This document shows positions 26,991 to 35,467 of a stretch of DNA of 64,000 nucleotides, piece after piece. Origin of the DNA: Hoeflea_A sp965249925 (GTDB lineage Bacteria; Pseudomonadota; Alphaproteobacteria; Rhizobiales; Rhizobiaceae); the NCBI GenBank assembly GCA_965249925.1, contig OZ252260.1, forward strand, positions 5,146,001 to 5,210,000, written 5' to 3'. The notes under the pieces are model-generated. The model had not been told where the DNA came from, ran no database searches, and worked only from the letters and a program-made list of their open reading frames with translations. The translations under genes were made by a program, and so were the position numbers. How positions within the stretch are numbered: the first letter of the stretch is position 1; each line of letters starts with the position of its first letter.

Positions 26991-27647
26991 ATGGCCTATC
27001 GCAAAACCGAATTTGTCGAAAACAAGCGCCGTCGCATTCGCGACAGCATCGTTTCGGTGGCCAAGGAGCTTGTCGAAACCGGGGGTTGGGGCAACTGCAC
27101 ACTCGCCCGGGTGGCCGCGCAGGCCGGAATCGCCAACGGATCGGTCTACACGCATTTCGCCAGGATCAGCGATCTCTACATCGAGGTGTTCTTCGCCATT
27201 GCAGAAGGCGAGGTGGCGATCATCGAGGAGATCGCCGGTTCCGACGCGCCACCCGTTGAACGCCTGCAACTGGCGATCGATACCTTTGCCAAGCGGGCGC
27301 TGAAGGGCAGGGTCAAGGCCTATGCGGTGATCGCCGAACCGGTGGAACCGCAGGTCGATGCGGTCCGACAAGGCTTTCATGCGCGGTTTATCGACCAGTA
27401 TGAGCGGATCGTTCGCGATGGCATGGAAACGGGTGCCTTTTGCGCGCAAGACCCGCGCACCTCAGCCAACTGCATTGTCGGTGCGATGATCGAATCACTC
27501 GTCGTGCCGCTGGCGCCGGAGGCCTCGGCGCTTGCCGACGGTGGCGCGAGGCTGCGGCGCGACATCCTCGCCTTCTGCATGCGGGCGGTCGGATATTCCG
27601 GCGGTCCGGCTGCCCTGACCGTCGTTTCCGAAGAAAGGAAGGAATGA
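26991..27647 (+). CDS. TetR-family transcriptional regulator
   Basis: 218 residues. The N-terminal TetR helix-turn-helix is clear: RIRDSIVSVAKELVETGGW, then TLARVAAQAGIANGSVYTHF. The C-terminal ligand domain (about residues 70-200) is variable, as usual. The stop codon overlaps the start region of the acyl-CoA dehydrogenase gene, so the pair is an operon. A perfect inverted repeat 38 bases upstream suggests autorepression. Confidence 0.9.
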   Translation: MAYRKTEFVENKRRRIRDSIVSVAKELVETGGWGNCTLARVAAQAGIANGSVYTHFARISDLYIEVFFAIAEGEVAIIEEIAGSDAPPVERLQLAIDTFAKRALKGRVKAYAVIAEPVEPQVDAVRQGFHARFIDQYERIVRDGMETGAFCAQDPRTSANCIVGAMIESLVVPLAPEASALADGGARLRRDILAFCMRAVGYSGGPAALTVVSEERKE

Positions 27648-29356
27648 TGACAGCGTATTCCACGGCTTCTGCGGACCATGTCTCGGTGCGTCCGCGCCAG
27701 CATTCCAGTGGTGGTTACCGGACCCACGAAATCGAGAACATGCCGTCCGACCTGCCGGACCAGAACCTGTTTCTCGGCGACCGACCGCTGATGGAGGCCT
27801 TCAGCAATCATGGGATCGACTGGATCGCCGAACGGGCCGAGCAGGTCGGTGGGGTCACCGGCAGCCAACGCGTTCGGGATCTTGCCCGCATGGCCAACGA
27901 ATACGCGCCCGTGCTCAAGACCCACGATCGGACCGGCCGCAGGATCGATTTCGTCGAATATCATCCATCCTATCATGAACTGATGAGCGAGGCTTACGGT
28001 TCCGAAGTGCATTCGGTCTGCTGGCAGACCAACGAAGCCCGGCCGCTGACTGCCCGGGCAGTGCTGTCCTATCTCTGGAACCAGGCCGAAAACGGGATCC
28101 AGTGTCCGGCCACCATGTCGTTTTCCGTTGTACCGCTGCTGCGCAGCGACCCGGAGATCGGAGACCGATGGCTGCCCAAGATCCTGTCGCGGGACTATGA
28201 TCCCAGGCCGATCCATGCCGACGACAAGGCCGGCATCACTGTCGCCATGTCGATGACCGAAAAACAGGGTGGTTCGGACCTGCGCACCAACGATACGTCA
28301 GCCGTTCCGACCGGCAATGAGCGCGAGTATGTTTTGACCGGGCACAAGTTCTTCTGCTCGGCCCCGATGGGCGACATTGTGCTCCTGACGGCCAAGACAG
28401 AGCAGGGCGTGACATTATTCATCGCCCCGCGCACGTTGCCCGACGGCAGCCGCAACAGCATCCGCATCCAGCGCCTGAAGGATAAGGTGGGCAACCGCGC
28501 AAACGCGTCCTCTGAAATCGAACTGGACAAAACGATCGCCTACCGGATCGGCGAGGACGGGCACGGCATACGCCAGTTCATCAAGCACATGACCCACTAC
28601 ATCCGCATGGATTTCGCCATCGCTTCGGCCGGCCTGCTGCGGCAGTGCCTGACACTGGCCCTGCATCACACCGGCAGCCGCAGCGCCTTTGGCAGCACCA
28701 TCCGCGACCTGCCGCAGATGCAAAACGCCCTGGCCGATCTGGCGATCGAGAGTGAAGCCGCCCTGCTGCTCGGCCTGCGCGTTGCCCGGGCGACAGACGA
28801 CGCGGCGAACGACGAGGGCGAGGAACTGCTCAACCGCCTCCTCGTGCCGATCGCCAAATACTGGACCTGCCGGCGCGCCTGTCACGTCGCCCTGGAGGCG
28901 CTCGAATGCCATGGGGGTATGGGCTATGTGGAGGAGCAGGCCATTGCCCGCCTCTACCGGGAAGCACCGCTCAACAGCGTGTGGGAAGGCACCTCGGCAA
29001 TGATGGGCCTGGACGTGGTGCGCGCCCTGCAGCGGCATCCGGAGGCGAGGGACGTATTGATGCGGGAGATCCGGCTGGCGAGCGGCGCCGACCGACATCT
29101 CGACGCCTATGCGGACAAGGTGGAACGGGAACTCATCGACTGCTCGGACATGCTTGAACCCCACGCACGGAGGCTGATGTCGATGATCGCCCAGGCGGTG
29201 CAGGGCAGTCTGCTAGTCCGTCAGGCGCCAAAGGACGTGGCGGACACCTTCTGCGCATCACGCCTCGGCGGCGAATGGGCTCATGAATTCGGCACACTGC
29301 GTGAAACGGGGCAGCCGCTGCAAAGCATCATCGACCGAGCCGCGATCAGCCATTGA
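27647..29356 (+). CDS. AidB-like acyl-CoA dehydrogenase
   Basis: About 569 residues, longer than ordinary acyl-CoA dehydrogenases and matching the AidB branch. Marks include LPDQNLFLGDRPLMEA near the N-terminus, THDRTGRRIDFVEYHPSYHE, GIQCPATMSFS, MTEKQGGSDLRTN, TGHKFFCSAPMGD, ALECHGGMGYVEE and LNSVWEGTSAMMGLDVVRAL. AidB proteins bind FAD and have isovaleryl-CoA dehydrogenase activity in E. coli, with a role in alkylation response. Here the physiological substrate is unknown; co-transcription with a TetR regulator suggests an inducible fatty- or branched-acyl route. ATGs at 27644 and 27647 are both possible. Confidence 0.9.
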   Translation: MTAYSTASADHVSVRPRQHSSGGYRTHEIENMPSDLPDQNLFLGDRPLMEAFSNHGIDWIAERAEQVGGVTGSQRVRDLARMANEYAPVLKTHDRTGRRIDFVEYHPSYHELMSEAYGSEVHSVCWQTNEARPLTARAVLSYLWNQAENGIQCPATMSFSVVPLLRSDPEIGDRWLPKILSRDYDPRPIHADDKAGITVAMSMTEKQGGSDLRTNDTSAVPTGNEREYVLTGHKFFCSAPMGDIVLLTAKTEQGVTLFIAPRTLPDGSRNSIRIQRLKDKVGNRANASSEIELDKTIAYRIGEDGHGIRQFIKHMTHYIRMDFAIASAGLLRQCLTLALHHTGSRSAFGSTIRDLPQMQNALADLAIESEAALLLGLRVARATDDAANDEGEELLNRLLVPIAKYWTCRRACHVALEALECHGGMGYVEEQAIARLYREAPLNSVWEGTSAMMGLDVVRALQRHPEARDVLMREIRLASGADRHLDAYADKVERELIDCSDMLEPHARRLMSMIAQAVQGSLLVRQAPKDVADTFCASRLGGEWAHEFGTLRETGQPLQSIIDRAAISH

Positions 29357-29626
29357 GCAAGGGACGCCTGCAAGCATTAGCTTGAAGCATTCGGGGCGCG
29401 CTTGGTCGTTCAGTTCAAGCCGTCGCTCTATACGTTCCAGTCGGGCTTGCAGAGCAGCAATCTGTTGTCCGTGCAACCCTTCGCTTTGAACCAAACCGGT
29501 CGTCAGGGAGCGGTGCGCACGGTTGTCCGCCTTGAAATCAGCGATCTCCGACAGGATTTGCGCGATCTTCGCCTGAATGTCCCCGAGGTGATCCAATAGC
29601 AATTCGTTGGTTACATTGGCTGTCAT
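29258..29626 (-). CDS. Small coiled-coil protein, probably decayed at its 3' end
   Basis: Reading frame of 122 residues. The first ~75 (MTANVTNELLLDHLGDIQAK ... ARLERIERRLELND) form a coiled coil like a common family of ~80-residue alphaproteobacterial proteins of unknown function. After ELND the frame continues about 45 residues with unrelated sequence, running antisense into the end of the acyl-CoA dehydrogenase gene. The original stop has probably been lost, consistent with a truncated or joined remnant. Confidence 0.5.
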   Translation of the reverse strand: MTANVTNELLLDHLGDIQAKIAQILSEIADFKADNRAHRSLTTGLVQSEGLHGQQIAALQARLERIERRLELNDQARPECFKLMLAGVPCSMADRGSVDDALQRLPRFTQCAEFMSPFAAEA

Positions 29627-30049
29627 GGCTGTAGAATATCCATTGTCCAAGCCATAGCCAACCGCTCAAAACGGGCACTGTCCACTACAGCCGGTACTTT
29701 TCTCGCGACACTCTCAGTGATCGCTACCAGTATCGAGGGATCTCCACCATGCATCTCGCTGTTCGGATAAGTCTGTTCTCAAAAAACGGCCATCATCTGG
29801 ATCCTGGTAGAGAGTATCCCACGCCGCAAAGATTTGTAATGGTTCTGCTTTAGGGCCAATCGACATCATGAGTGTGCCCCGGCGTGAAAGTCCGTGTGAG
29901 AGCTGGTCATCCTCAACCCGCGAGAGCCCGCCAGTTTGTGTCGATTAGAACAACGGTGACTTAGATCGCGCCACAACTAATTCAACAGTGTAGTTATCGA
30001 CGGAGGCACAAGCGTGCATCATCATGTGCCGTTTCGAGAATAATCATAT
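29627..30049. other. 423-base gap with no convincing gene
   Basis: This stretch looks less GC-rich than the surroundings by eye. The only notable frame is a 51-codon one on the minus strand, 29869 down to 29714 (starts MMSIGPKAEPLQIFAAWDTL and contains WWRSL), which I do not recognise and which may be a gene remnant. No transposase fragment, tRNA or terminator was found. Confidence 0.4.
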
Positions 30050-31060
30050 GTGAGCAAAGCCGGCATGGGCGAGCGAGAGTTGGACAATGAAAAACCCGGG
30101 GAAGGCGCAATCCGGGATCTTAGTACAAGAGTTGCCGACAACGAGGGGTCTATTCAGGAAATTCGCGCCAAGCTCATTGAACAAGAGCATCGCGCTTTTT
30201 CCGTCCTTCGCAACTTCTTCATCGAACGAAAGAAATGGCCAGAGGGTGATCCACGAAGAGATGCGGCTTTCAAGGCTCTGCTTTGGCGCATCTTCTTTTC
30301 ACCAGGCACAGCGGCTGCCGTTGGTGGAGTGATCGCAATCATGTCATTGATTGCACTGGCCACACAGATTTACCTTCAAGATCAGGCCAACCGTGAACTT
30401 CGAACACAATTCGAACTCAGGCGGCGGACCGAATTGGTTGCGATTCTCTGGGATCGATCCGGGCCAAATGGTTGTCCGTCGATCAATGCGCGAATGCGAA
30501 GCGAAGCTCTTATCGAATTCGTCAGTGGCGAGAGAATTCGGGGCGCGGAGATCGACCTGACCTTTAGTCAATTGTCAGATGTTGTAGTTCAAAAGACGTT
30601 GTCGCTGGCTGGCGCAGATCTAACTGCGGCTAATCTACATCGCGCTCAACTTCCTAATGTCGATTTGAGAAGCGCCAGGCTTGCAGGTGCCAAAATGGCA
30701 TCAGCTGGGTTAGCATTTGCGAACCTGGAGCATGCAAATCTTCAAGGCGCAACCGCGACATTTACCAACCTGCAAGATACCAATCTTCGAGGGGCGCTGC
30801 TAAACGGCGGAAAGTTCTATGGCGCAGATCTCAGTTCTGCGAATCTTGATTCAGCGGTTTTGATCGGAGCGGACCTTCGTAACGCACTTCTTGTCGATGC
30901 CAACTTAAACAACACTGACCTAAGCGGATGTTTGTATGATCTTGACACGAATTGGCCATCCAGTTTTGACCCTATTTCTGCGGGATGCCGTTTGGTAAAG
31001 GAAGATATGGAATTCCCTCCGGTGAAGTGCCCCTCAACCTACGAGCTGGATTTCCAATGA
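30050..31060 (+). CDS. Pentapeptide-repeat membrane protein
   Basis: 336 residues. An acidic, helical N-terminus (about residues 1-75) is followed by one transmembrane helix around residues 88-108 (AAAVGGVIAIMSLIALA), then a soluble part. The C-terminal part from about residue 165 has A(D/N)LXX pentapeptide repeats, for example GADLTAANLHRAQL, ANLEHANLQGA, GADLSSANLD and GADLRNALLVDANL, which would fold as a right-handed beta-helix. Function is unknown; family members range from gyrase protection to scaffolding. Codon and base composition are visibly less GC-biased than the neighbours, suggesting recent acquisition. The GTG at 30050 or ATG at 30065 could be the start. Confidence 0.75.
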   Translation: MSKAGMGERELDNEKPGEGAIRDLSTRVADNEGSIQEIRAKLIEQEHRAFSVLRNFFIERKKWPEGDPRRDAAFKALLWRIFFSPGTAAAVGGVIAIMSLIALATQIYLQDQANRELRTQFELRRRTELVAILWDRSGPNGCPSINARMRSEALIEFVSGERIRGAEIDLTFSQLSDVVVQKTLSLAGADLTAANLHRAQLPNVDLRSARLAGAKMASAGLAFANLEHANLQGATATFTNLQDTNLRGALLNGGKFYGADLSSANLDSAVLIGADLRNALLVDANLNNTDLSGCLYDLDTNWPSSFDPISAGCRLVKEDMEFPPVKCPSTYELDFQ

Positions 31061-31099
31061 CAACACTGTAGACACTAAGGATGCCACCTCGGCAGCGGG

Positions 31100-32239
31100 C
31101 TACCGTCCGGAGGGGCTCTCTTTTGGCGACAGCTTCTTGCGGCCGGCGATCTTGAACCTATCGGCCGTGCCGAAATCGCGCACGCCGACGCCGGCGACGA
31201 AATCGCCGAATACCGGGCCGTGCTTGAACAGATGGCCGGAACAGCCGCCGGCGAGCAGCACATGATCGTGCTCCGGGTGCCGGTCGACGATGAAGTGGGT
31301 GTCCGGCGTCAGCACGATCTGATTGAACTTGGAGTCGACCACCGGCTGACCGGTCAGGCCGGGCAGGCGCTTGCGGATATAGCTGCGCGTGCGGCCCAGG
31401 GTTTCGCGGCGAATGAGCCGTTCGTCCTTGTCGAGGTCGATCGTGTCGGGAATGACCACGGCGGCCTTGACGCCGGACCCTTCGGTCGACGGCAGACCGA
31501 ATGAGCCTTCGCCGTGATCGATCCAGCAGGGCATGCGTTCCACGTCGAAATCGGTACTACCGTCCGGCGTCGAGGTGTAGAGCACGTTGACGCCGACCAC
31601 CCTCGAGATCGGCTTGACGGTGCGCGGAAACATCTCGCCCATCCAGGCGCCGGTGGCAATCACGATCAGATCGGCTTCCAGTGGCTTGCCGTCAAGCGTC
31701 GGGGTCTCCGATGCATCCGTCTCGACCCGGCCGCGCGCGACCTGACCGCCGGCCTGCCTGAATAGCGCGATGGTCGTGATCACCGCGCGGTGCGCCATGA
31801 TCATGCCAGCCTCCGGCTCGTACAGACCATAGGCGATGCTTGCGGTATCGAACTGAGGGAACCGCACGGCGACTTCGTCCGGCGAGAAGCGGTGGAAGGG
31901 CACTCCGAGGCGCTGGAATGTTTCGGCGGTGGCGTCCTCCCAGTCACAGTGGCCTTCGGTGGCCAGCACCAGCGCGCCGCATTCATAATATAGGCGCTGG
32001 CCGGTCTCCGCCTGTAGCTCGAGCCACCGCTCCCGCGCCTCGCGTGCCCAGCGGGTATAAAATTCGTCGCGACCGTGAATGGAGCGGATGACCCGGTTGT
32101 AGTCGGTTGACGCTGCGCGCGAATGGCCGGGCTCCCAGCGGTCGACCAGCGTCGTCGACACACCACGGCGTGCCAGCGACAGGGCGGTCATGGCCCCGGC
32201 AATGCCGCCGCCGACGACGATCGCTTCGCTTCTCATCAT
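31100..32239 (-). CDS. Sarcosine-oxidase-like FAD-dependent amine oxidase (DAO family)
   Basis: About 379 residues. The N-terminal FAD motif VVGGGIAGAMTALSLARRG is followed by HSRAASTDYNRVIR, a pattern of monomeric sarcosine oxidase/N-methyl amino acid oxidases. The C-terminus has LTPDTHFIVDRHPEHDHVLL and LAGGCSGHLFKHGPVFGD. Such enzymes oxidise a secondary or primary amine to imine, then aldehyde plus amine. The Cys that carries covalent FAD in sarcosine oxidase, just before TPDxHFI, appears to be absent, so FAD is probably non-covalent. The start codons TTG-ATG-ATG follow AGAGGT; ATG 32239 is preferred. It is divergent from the GS-like gene across a perfect 21-bp palindrome. Confidence 0.88.
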   Translation of the reverse strand: MMRSEAIVVGGGIAGAMTALSLARRGVSTTLVDRWEPGHSRAASTDYNRVIRSIHGRDEFYTRWAREARERWLELQAETGQRLYYECGALVLATEGHCDWEDATAETFQRLGVPFHRFSPDEVAVRFPQFDTASIAYGLYEPEAGMIMAHRAVITTIALFRQAGGQVARGRVETDASETPTLDGKPLEADLIVIATGAWMGEMFPRTVKPISRVVGVNVLYTSTPDGSTDFDVERMPCWIDHGEGSFGLPSTEGSGVKAAVVIPDTIDLDKDERLIRRETLGRTRSYIRKRLPGLTGQPVVDSKFNQIVLTPDTHFIVDRHPEHDHVLLAGGCSGHLFKHGPVFGDFVAGVGVRDFGTADRFKIAGRKKLSPKESPSGR

Positions 32240-32266
32240 CAATTACCTCTTGCAATCGGACCCGAT

Positions 32267-32287
32267 TTCTGAATACTGTATTCAGAA
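32267..32287. promoter_or_regulatory. Palindromic operator site 3 (oxidase / BMC operon)
   Basis: A perfect palindrome with half-sites TTCTGAATAC and GTATTCAGAA around a central T at 32277. It sits between the divergent oxidase (start 32239) and ligase (start 32329) genes. On the plus strand TTGCAA at 32250 and AATACT at 32272 could be -35 and -10 boxes, so binding here would block the promoter. Confidence 0.8.
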
Positions 32288-32328
32288 TACGAACGGTCTT
32301 CAAGGGCCGCAATCTGGAGGGAACGATC

Positions 32329-33621
32329 TTGTCGGGAGCAGAATTTGCGTTGCCGGAAGGCACGCACACAGCTATGGGCATCGGTGATCTCAACGGTATC
32401 ATGCGCGGCAAGCGCATTCCGTCCACCCACTGGGATCATATCTGCCAATCCGGCAATGCCCTGTCGATTGCCATGCTCGCCATCGACATGACCTGCGACG
32501 TCTGGGACACGCCCTATGTCAATTTCGACAACGGGTATCCCGACATGCACATGTTCCCGCTGACCCAGCCGGTGGCCGTGCCGTGGGAGCCTGGCGTTGC
32601 GGTCTGCCTCGGCCGCGCCGAGGGCATGGATCACAAACCGGTCCCGATCGACCCGCGCACGGCGCTAATGCGGCAGGTGGAACGCGCCGAGGCCATGGGT
32701 TTTACCGTCAATGTCGGTACGGAACTGGAGTTCCATCTGCTCGATCCGGAGACGCACAAGCCGCGTGACCGCGGCATCCAGGTCTACTGCATGGCCCGCG
32801 CCGCGGAACTGGAGCATGTTCTCGGCCCGATCCGCCAACAGATCAACGAGGCGGGCATCCCCATCGAACAGTCGAATCCGGAGTATGCACCCGGCCAGGT
32901 CGAGGTGAACATTCGTTACAGTGACGCCATGCTTGCCGCCGACCGGGTGATCCTCTTTCGCTCCCTGGTCAAGCAGTTGGCCGGAGTGCACGGCTATCTC
33001 GCCACCTTCATGGCCAAGCCCTTCGCCGACCAGTCCGGCAACGGGTTCCACACCCACTACTCCCTGTGGAAGGACGGCCGAAATACCTTTTCCAACAATG
33101 GCAAGCTCAGCGAGACAGGCCGCCAGTTCGTTGGCGGTCTGCAGAAACGGATGAGCGAGATGGCCTTGTGCGGCGCCACCACGCCGAATGCCTACCGCCG
33201 GCGCGCGCCGTACACCTTTTGCCCGATCAATACGAGCTGGGGTGTCGACAACCGCACGGTCGGCATCCGGATTATCGAAGGCAGCGACAATGCGGTCAGG
33301 GCCGAAAAGCGTGACGGCAGTGCCGACTGCAATCCGTATTTCCTCATCGCCGCCGAACTGGCGGCCGGCCTCGATGGCATCGAGCAGGGGCTTGAGCCTT
33401 CAGAGATATCCACCGGCAACGCCTATGAGGATGCCGATGCCGAGCCGATCCCGACCGACATACGTGATGCGGTCGCGCGAGCCCAGGGCTCGGACTTTGT
33501 GAGAAGCGTGCTTGGCGACGATATGCATGCCCTGCTCATCCAGCAGGCTGAGCGAGAGGTCGGCTTCTTCGACGAGCAGGTGACCCAGGTCGAGCTCGAT
33601 CGCTACATCGAGAATTTCTGA
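32329..33621 (+). CDS. Glutamine synthetase-like gamma-glutamyl-amide ligase (GmaS/PuuA type)
   Basis: About 430 residues of the GS family, ATP-dependent ligation of glutamate's gamma-carboxyl to ammonia or an amine. Marks: IGDLNGIMRGKRIP at the N-terminus, NVGTELEFHLLD (metal ligands), GNGFHTHYSLW, YRRRAPYTFCPIN, SWGVDNRTVGIRI and AEKRDGSADCNPYFLIAAELAAGLDGI. It resembles GmaS/PuuA-type amine ligases more than housekeeping GlnA: no adenylylation-site region is recognisable. The most plausible start is TTG at 32329, seven bases after GGAGGG; no upstream in-frame ATG fits the operator. First gene of the BMC operon; the next start is 3 bases after its stop. Confidence 0.88.
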   Translation: MSGAEFALPEGTHTAMGIGDLNGIMRGKRIPSTHWDHICQSGNALSIAMLAIDMTCDVWDTPYVNFDNGYPDMHMFPLTQPVAVPWEPGVAVCLGRAEGMDHKPVPIDPRTALMRQVERAEAMGFTVNVGTELEFHLLDPETHKPRDRGIQVYCMARAAELEHVLGPIRQQINEAGIPIEQSNPEYAPGQVEVNIRYSDAMLAADRVILFRSLVKQLAGVHGYLATFMAKPFADQSGNGFHTHYSLWKDGRNTFSNNGKLSETGRQFVGGLQKRMSEMALCGATTPNAYRRRAPYTFCPINTSWGVDNRTVGIRIIEGSDNAVRAEKRDGSADCNPYFLIAAELAAGLDGIEQGLEPSEISTGNAYEDADAEPIPTDIRDAVARAQGSDFVRSVLGDDMHALLIQQAEREVGFFDEQVTQVELDRYIENF

Positions 33622-33624
33622 AAT

Positions 33625-33933
33625 ATGAAGATCGCCCGCATCACCGGCTCGGTTACCGCAACCGTAAAGGAAGGCAGCCTGTCCGGGACGACATTGCTGC
33701 TGTGCAATGTCGAGGATGGCAGCGGTGCCGTCCTCGAGAAGGCGGTAGTCGCCGCAGACACCTGCGGGGCCGGACCGGGCGATCTGGTGCTGCTGGCGAT
33801 CGGCTCGGCGGCGCGGCTGCCGACCAGGACCACCGGCCTGCCGGTCGACGCGACCGTCGTGGCGATTGTCGACCATATCGATATCAGTGCCGGCACCGCC
33901 GGCGCCCGGACGTCCAACAGAAGGAAGACGTGA
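33625..33933 (+). CDS. EutN/CcmL-family microcompartment vertex protein (BMC-P)
   Basis: 102 residues of the pentameric shell vertex family. The sequence opens MKIARITGSVTATVKEGSLS and contains LLLCNVEDG, AADTCGAGPGDLVLLAIGSAA and PVDATVVAIVDHID, all typical. Pentamers cap the twelve vertices of the shell. The C-terminal ~12 residues are a basic tail beyond the fold. The gene starts three bases after the GS-like ligase stop and ends one base before the BMC-H start codon, so the three are in one tightly packed operon. Confidence 0.93.
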   Translation: MKIARITGSVTATVKEGSLSGTTLLLCNVEDGSGAVLEKAVVAADTCGAGPGDLVLLAIGSAARLPTRTTGLPVDATVVAIVDHIDISAGTAGARTSNRRKT

Positions 33934-33934
33934 A

Positions 33935-34243
33935 ATGGCTAAACCCGTAAGCGGCCAGACGGCCCTCGGCATGATCGAGACGCGAGGTCTGGTCGCCGCC
34001 ATCGAGGCCGCCGATGCCATGGTCAAGGCGGCCAGTGTGTCGATCATCGGCCAGACGAAATCCGGCGGCGGCCTGGTCTCCACGCTGGTGCGCGGCGAGG
34101 TCGGTGCCGTGAAGGCGGCCGCCGATGCCGGTGCCGTGGCCGCTAACAAGGTCGGCGAGGTGGTGGCGGTACATGTCATCCCGCGCCCGCATGAAGAGCT
34201 GGAATCGATTATATCCGCATTGGGACCCGGTTCCGCCGAATAG
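33935..34243 (+). CDS. Microcompartment shell hexamer protein (BMC-H)
   Basis: 102 residues, a single BMC domain of the PduA/CcmK type: TALGMIETRGLVAAIEAADAM, then VRGEVGAVKAAADAGAVAA and VGEVVAVHVIPRPHEE. Hexamers tile the facets and their central pores control metabolite entry. The pore loop reads KSGGGL where many BMC-H proteins have KIGSG, which would remove a bulky hydrophobic residue from the pore. It is the only single-domain shell protein in the window. AAGGAAG precedes the ATG. Confidence 0.95.
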   Translation: MAKPVSGQTALGMIETRGLVAAIEAADAMVKAASVSIIGQTKSGGGLVSTLVRGEVGAVKAAADAGAVAANKVGEVVAVHVIPRPHEELESIISALGPGSAE

Positions 34244-34270
34244 CGCTGATCGCGCCACGCAGAAAGATCC

Positions 34271-35467
34271 GTGACGATGCAATCCGGGTTCGAGGAATTT
34301 GCCGAGGCCGTGTCCGGCCGCTCCGGTGCTGCGGTCGCTCCGACGCCAACGCGCTACGAGCGGGTGACGGTGCTGGGCGGCGGTGCCGACGCGCAGATGC
34401 TGGCAGCGCTGTGCCTGGCCGAAGGGGCCGCCGTCACGCTGTTTTCCGCCTACGGCGCGGAACTCGATGCATTGCGCAACGGCCACGGCATCGCTTTGCG
34501 CGGCACCGGCCCGGTCGGCAACTACCAGGTCGATCGCGCCGATGCGCCGTCCATCACCACAACGGCGGAATTGGACCGCGCCGTGGCCGATGCGCAAGTC
34601 ATCTTCCTCACCGGCCCGGTCCACAAGCAGCGCACCTATGCGATGGTGCTCGCCGACCACGTCCACGACGGCCAGGCGCTGGTGCTGGCGCCCGGCCGCT
34701 CGTTCGGCGCGGCCGAAGCGGCCTGGCTGCTGCGCGTCGGCGGTGCGACCGCCGACGTCACCCTGGTCGAAGTACAGGGGCTTCCCTATTGGTATGCGAT
34801 CACCGGCAACCAATTCCACCTGTCAACCGCCGCGCCGATGGCTGCCGCCACATTGCCGGCGGGCCGCGAACCGGTGCTGGAAGGTCTGAAACCGTTCCTC
34901 TCCAATCTGTCGCCCGCCATCAATACAGTGCACTCGAGTTTCGATGACGGCTCCGGGCTGGTTGAAGTGCCGACCTTGCTGCTCGGCGGACCGGCGACCC
35001 GCAGCGGTCGCCCGACGATCCCGGACGAAGCGCAGCCGCTGCCGGAAAACGAGACCTTTCGGGCGCTGATCGGCGCGCAGCATGAAGCGGTTATCGGCCA
35101 AATGGCGGTGGAGAGACATTCTGTGGCGCGCAAATACGGCGTTCGCGATCTGCCGGATGCGATTGCCTGGCAGGATCGTCACGCCGGTGCCCGGAAAGGC
35201 GAGGGCAGCCGGCCGGTTCCGACCTTCGAGGAAGCCCAGACTATCCTGCGCAACGCGACCATCGGGTCGCTGGTGCCGCTGGTCTCGGCTGCCCGCATGG
35301 CCGGCTCCCCGGTTCCTGTGACCGAGTCCATGGTGTCGCTGGCCGGATCGGTCCTGGGCGCCGAAATGAGCAATGCGGGACGGCGGCTGGAGACGATCGG
35401 CATCGATTCAAGCAGTGTCGAGGACGCCCGCCGCGTTCTCGATGCTATCGCCGGCAGGACTCGCTGA
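34271..35467 (+). CDS. Opine-dehydrogenase-like NAD(P)-dependent oxidoreductase with N-terminal extension
   Basis: About 398 residues. The Rossmann motif VTVLGGGADAQMLAALCLAEG begins only at residue ~32, and the C-terminal octopine/nopaline dehydrogenase helical domain has HEAVIGQMAVERHSVARKYGV. Members oxidise or form secondary amines between an amino acid and a keto acid. The first ~18 residues (MQSGFEEFAEAVSGRSG) look like a short amphipathic helix joined by an Ala/Pro linker, the form of a microcompartment encapsulation peptide. The catalytic His usually preceding the PxxLLN region is not obvious (LVEVPTLLLGG here), so the reaction may differ. GTG 34271 or ATG 34277 is the start. Its stop overlaps the aldehyde dehydrogenase start. 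Confidence 0.8.
   Translation: MTMQSGFEEFAEAVSGRSGAAVAPTPTRYERVTVLGGGADAQMLAALCLAEGAAVTLFSAYGAELDALRNGHGIALRGTGPVGNYQVDRADAPSITTTAELDRAVADAQVIFLTGPVHKQRTYAMVLADHVHDGQALVLAPGRSFGAAEAAWLLRVGGATADVTLVEVQGLPYWYAITGNQFHLSTAAPMAAATLPAGREPVLEGLKPFLSNLSPAINTVHSSFDDGSGLVEVPTLLLGGPATRSGRPTIPDEAQPLPENETFRALIGAQHEAVIGQMAVERHSVARKYGVRDLPDAIAWQDRHAGARKGEGSRPVPTFEEAQTILRNATIGSLVPLVSAARMAGSPVPVTESMVSLAGSVLGAEMSNAGRRLETIGIDSSSVEDARRVLDAIAGRTR

Noticed and set aside
29714..29869. 51-codon minus-strand frame beginning MMSIGPKAEP
   Set aside because: No recognised homolog or clear ribosome site; kept only as a note in the gap entry.
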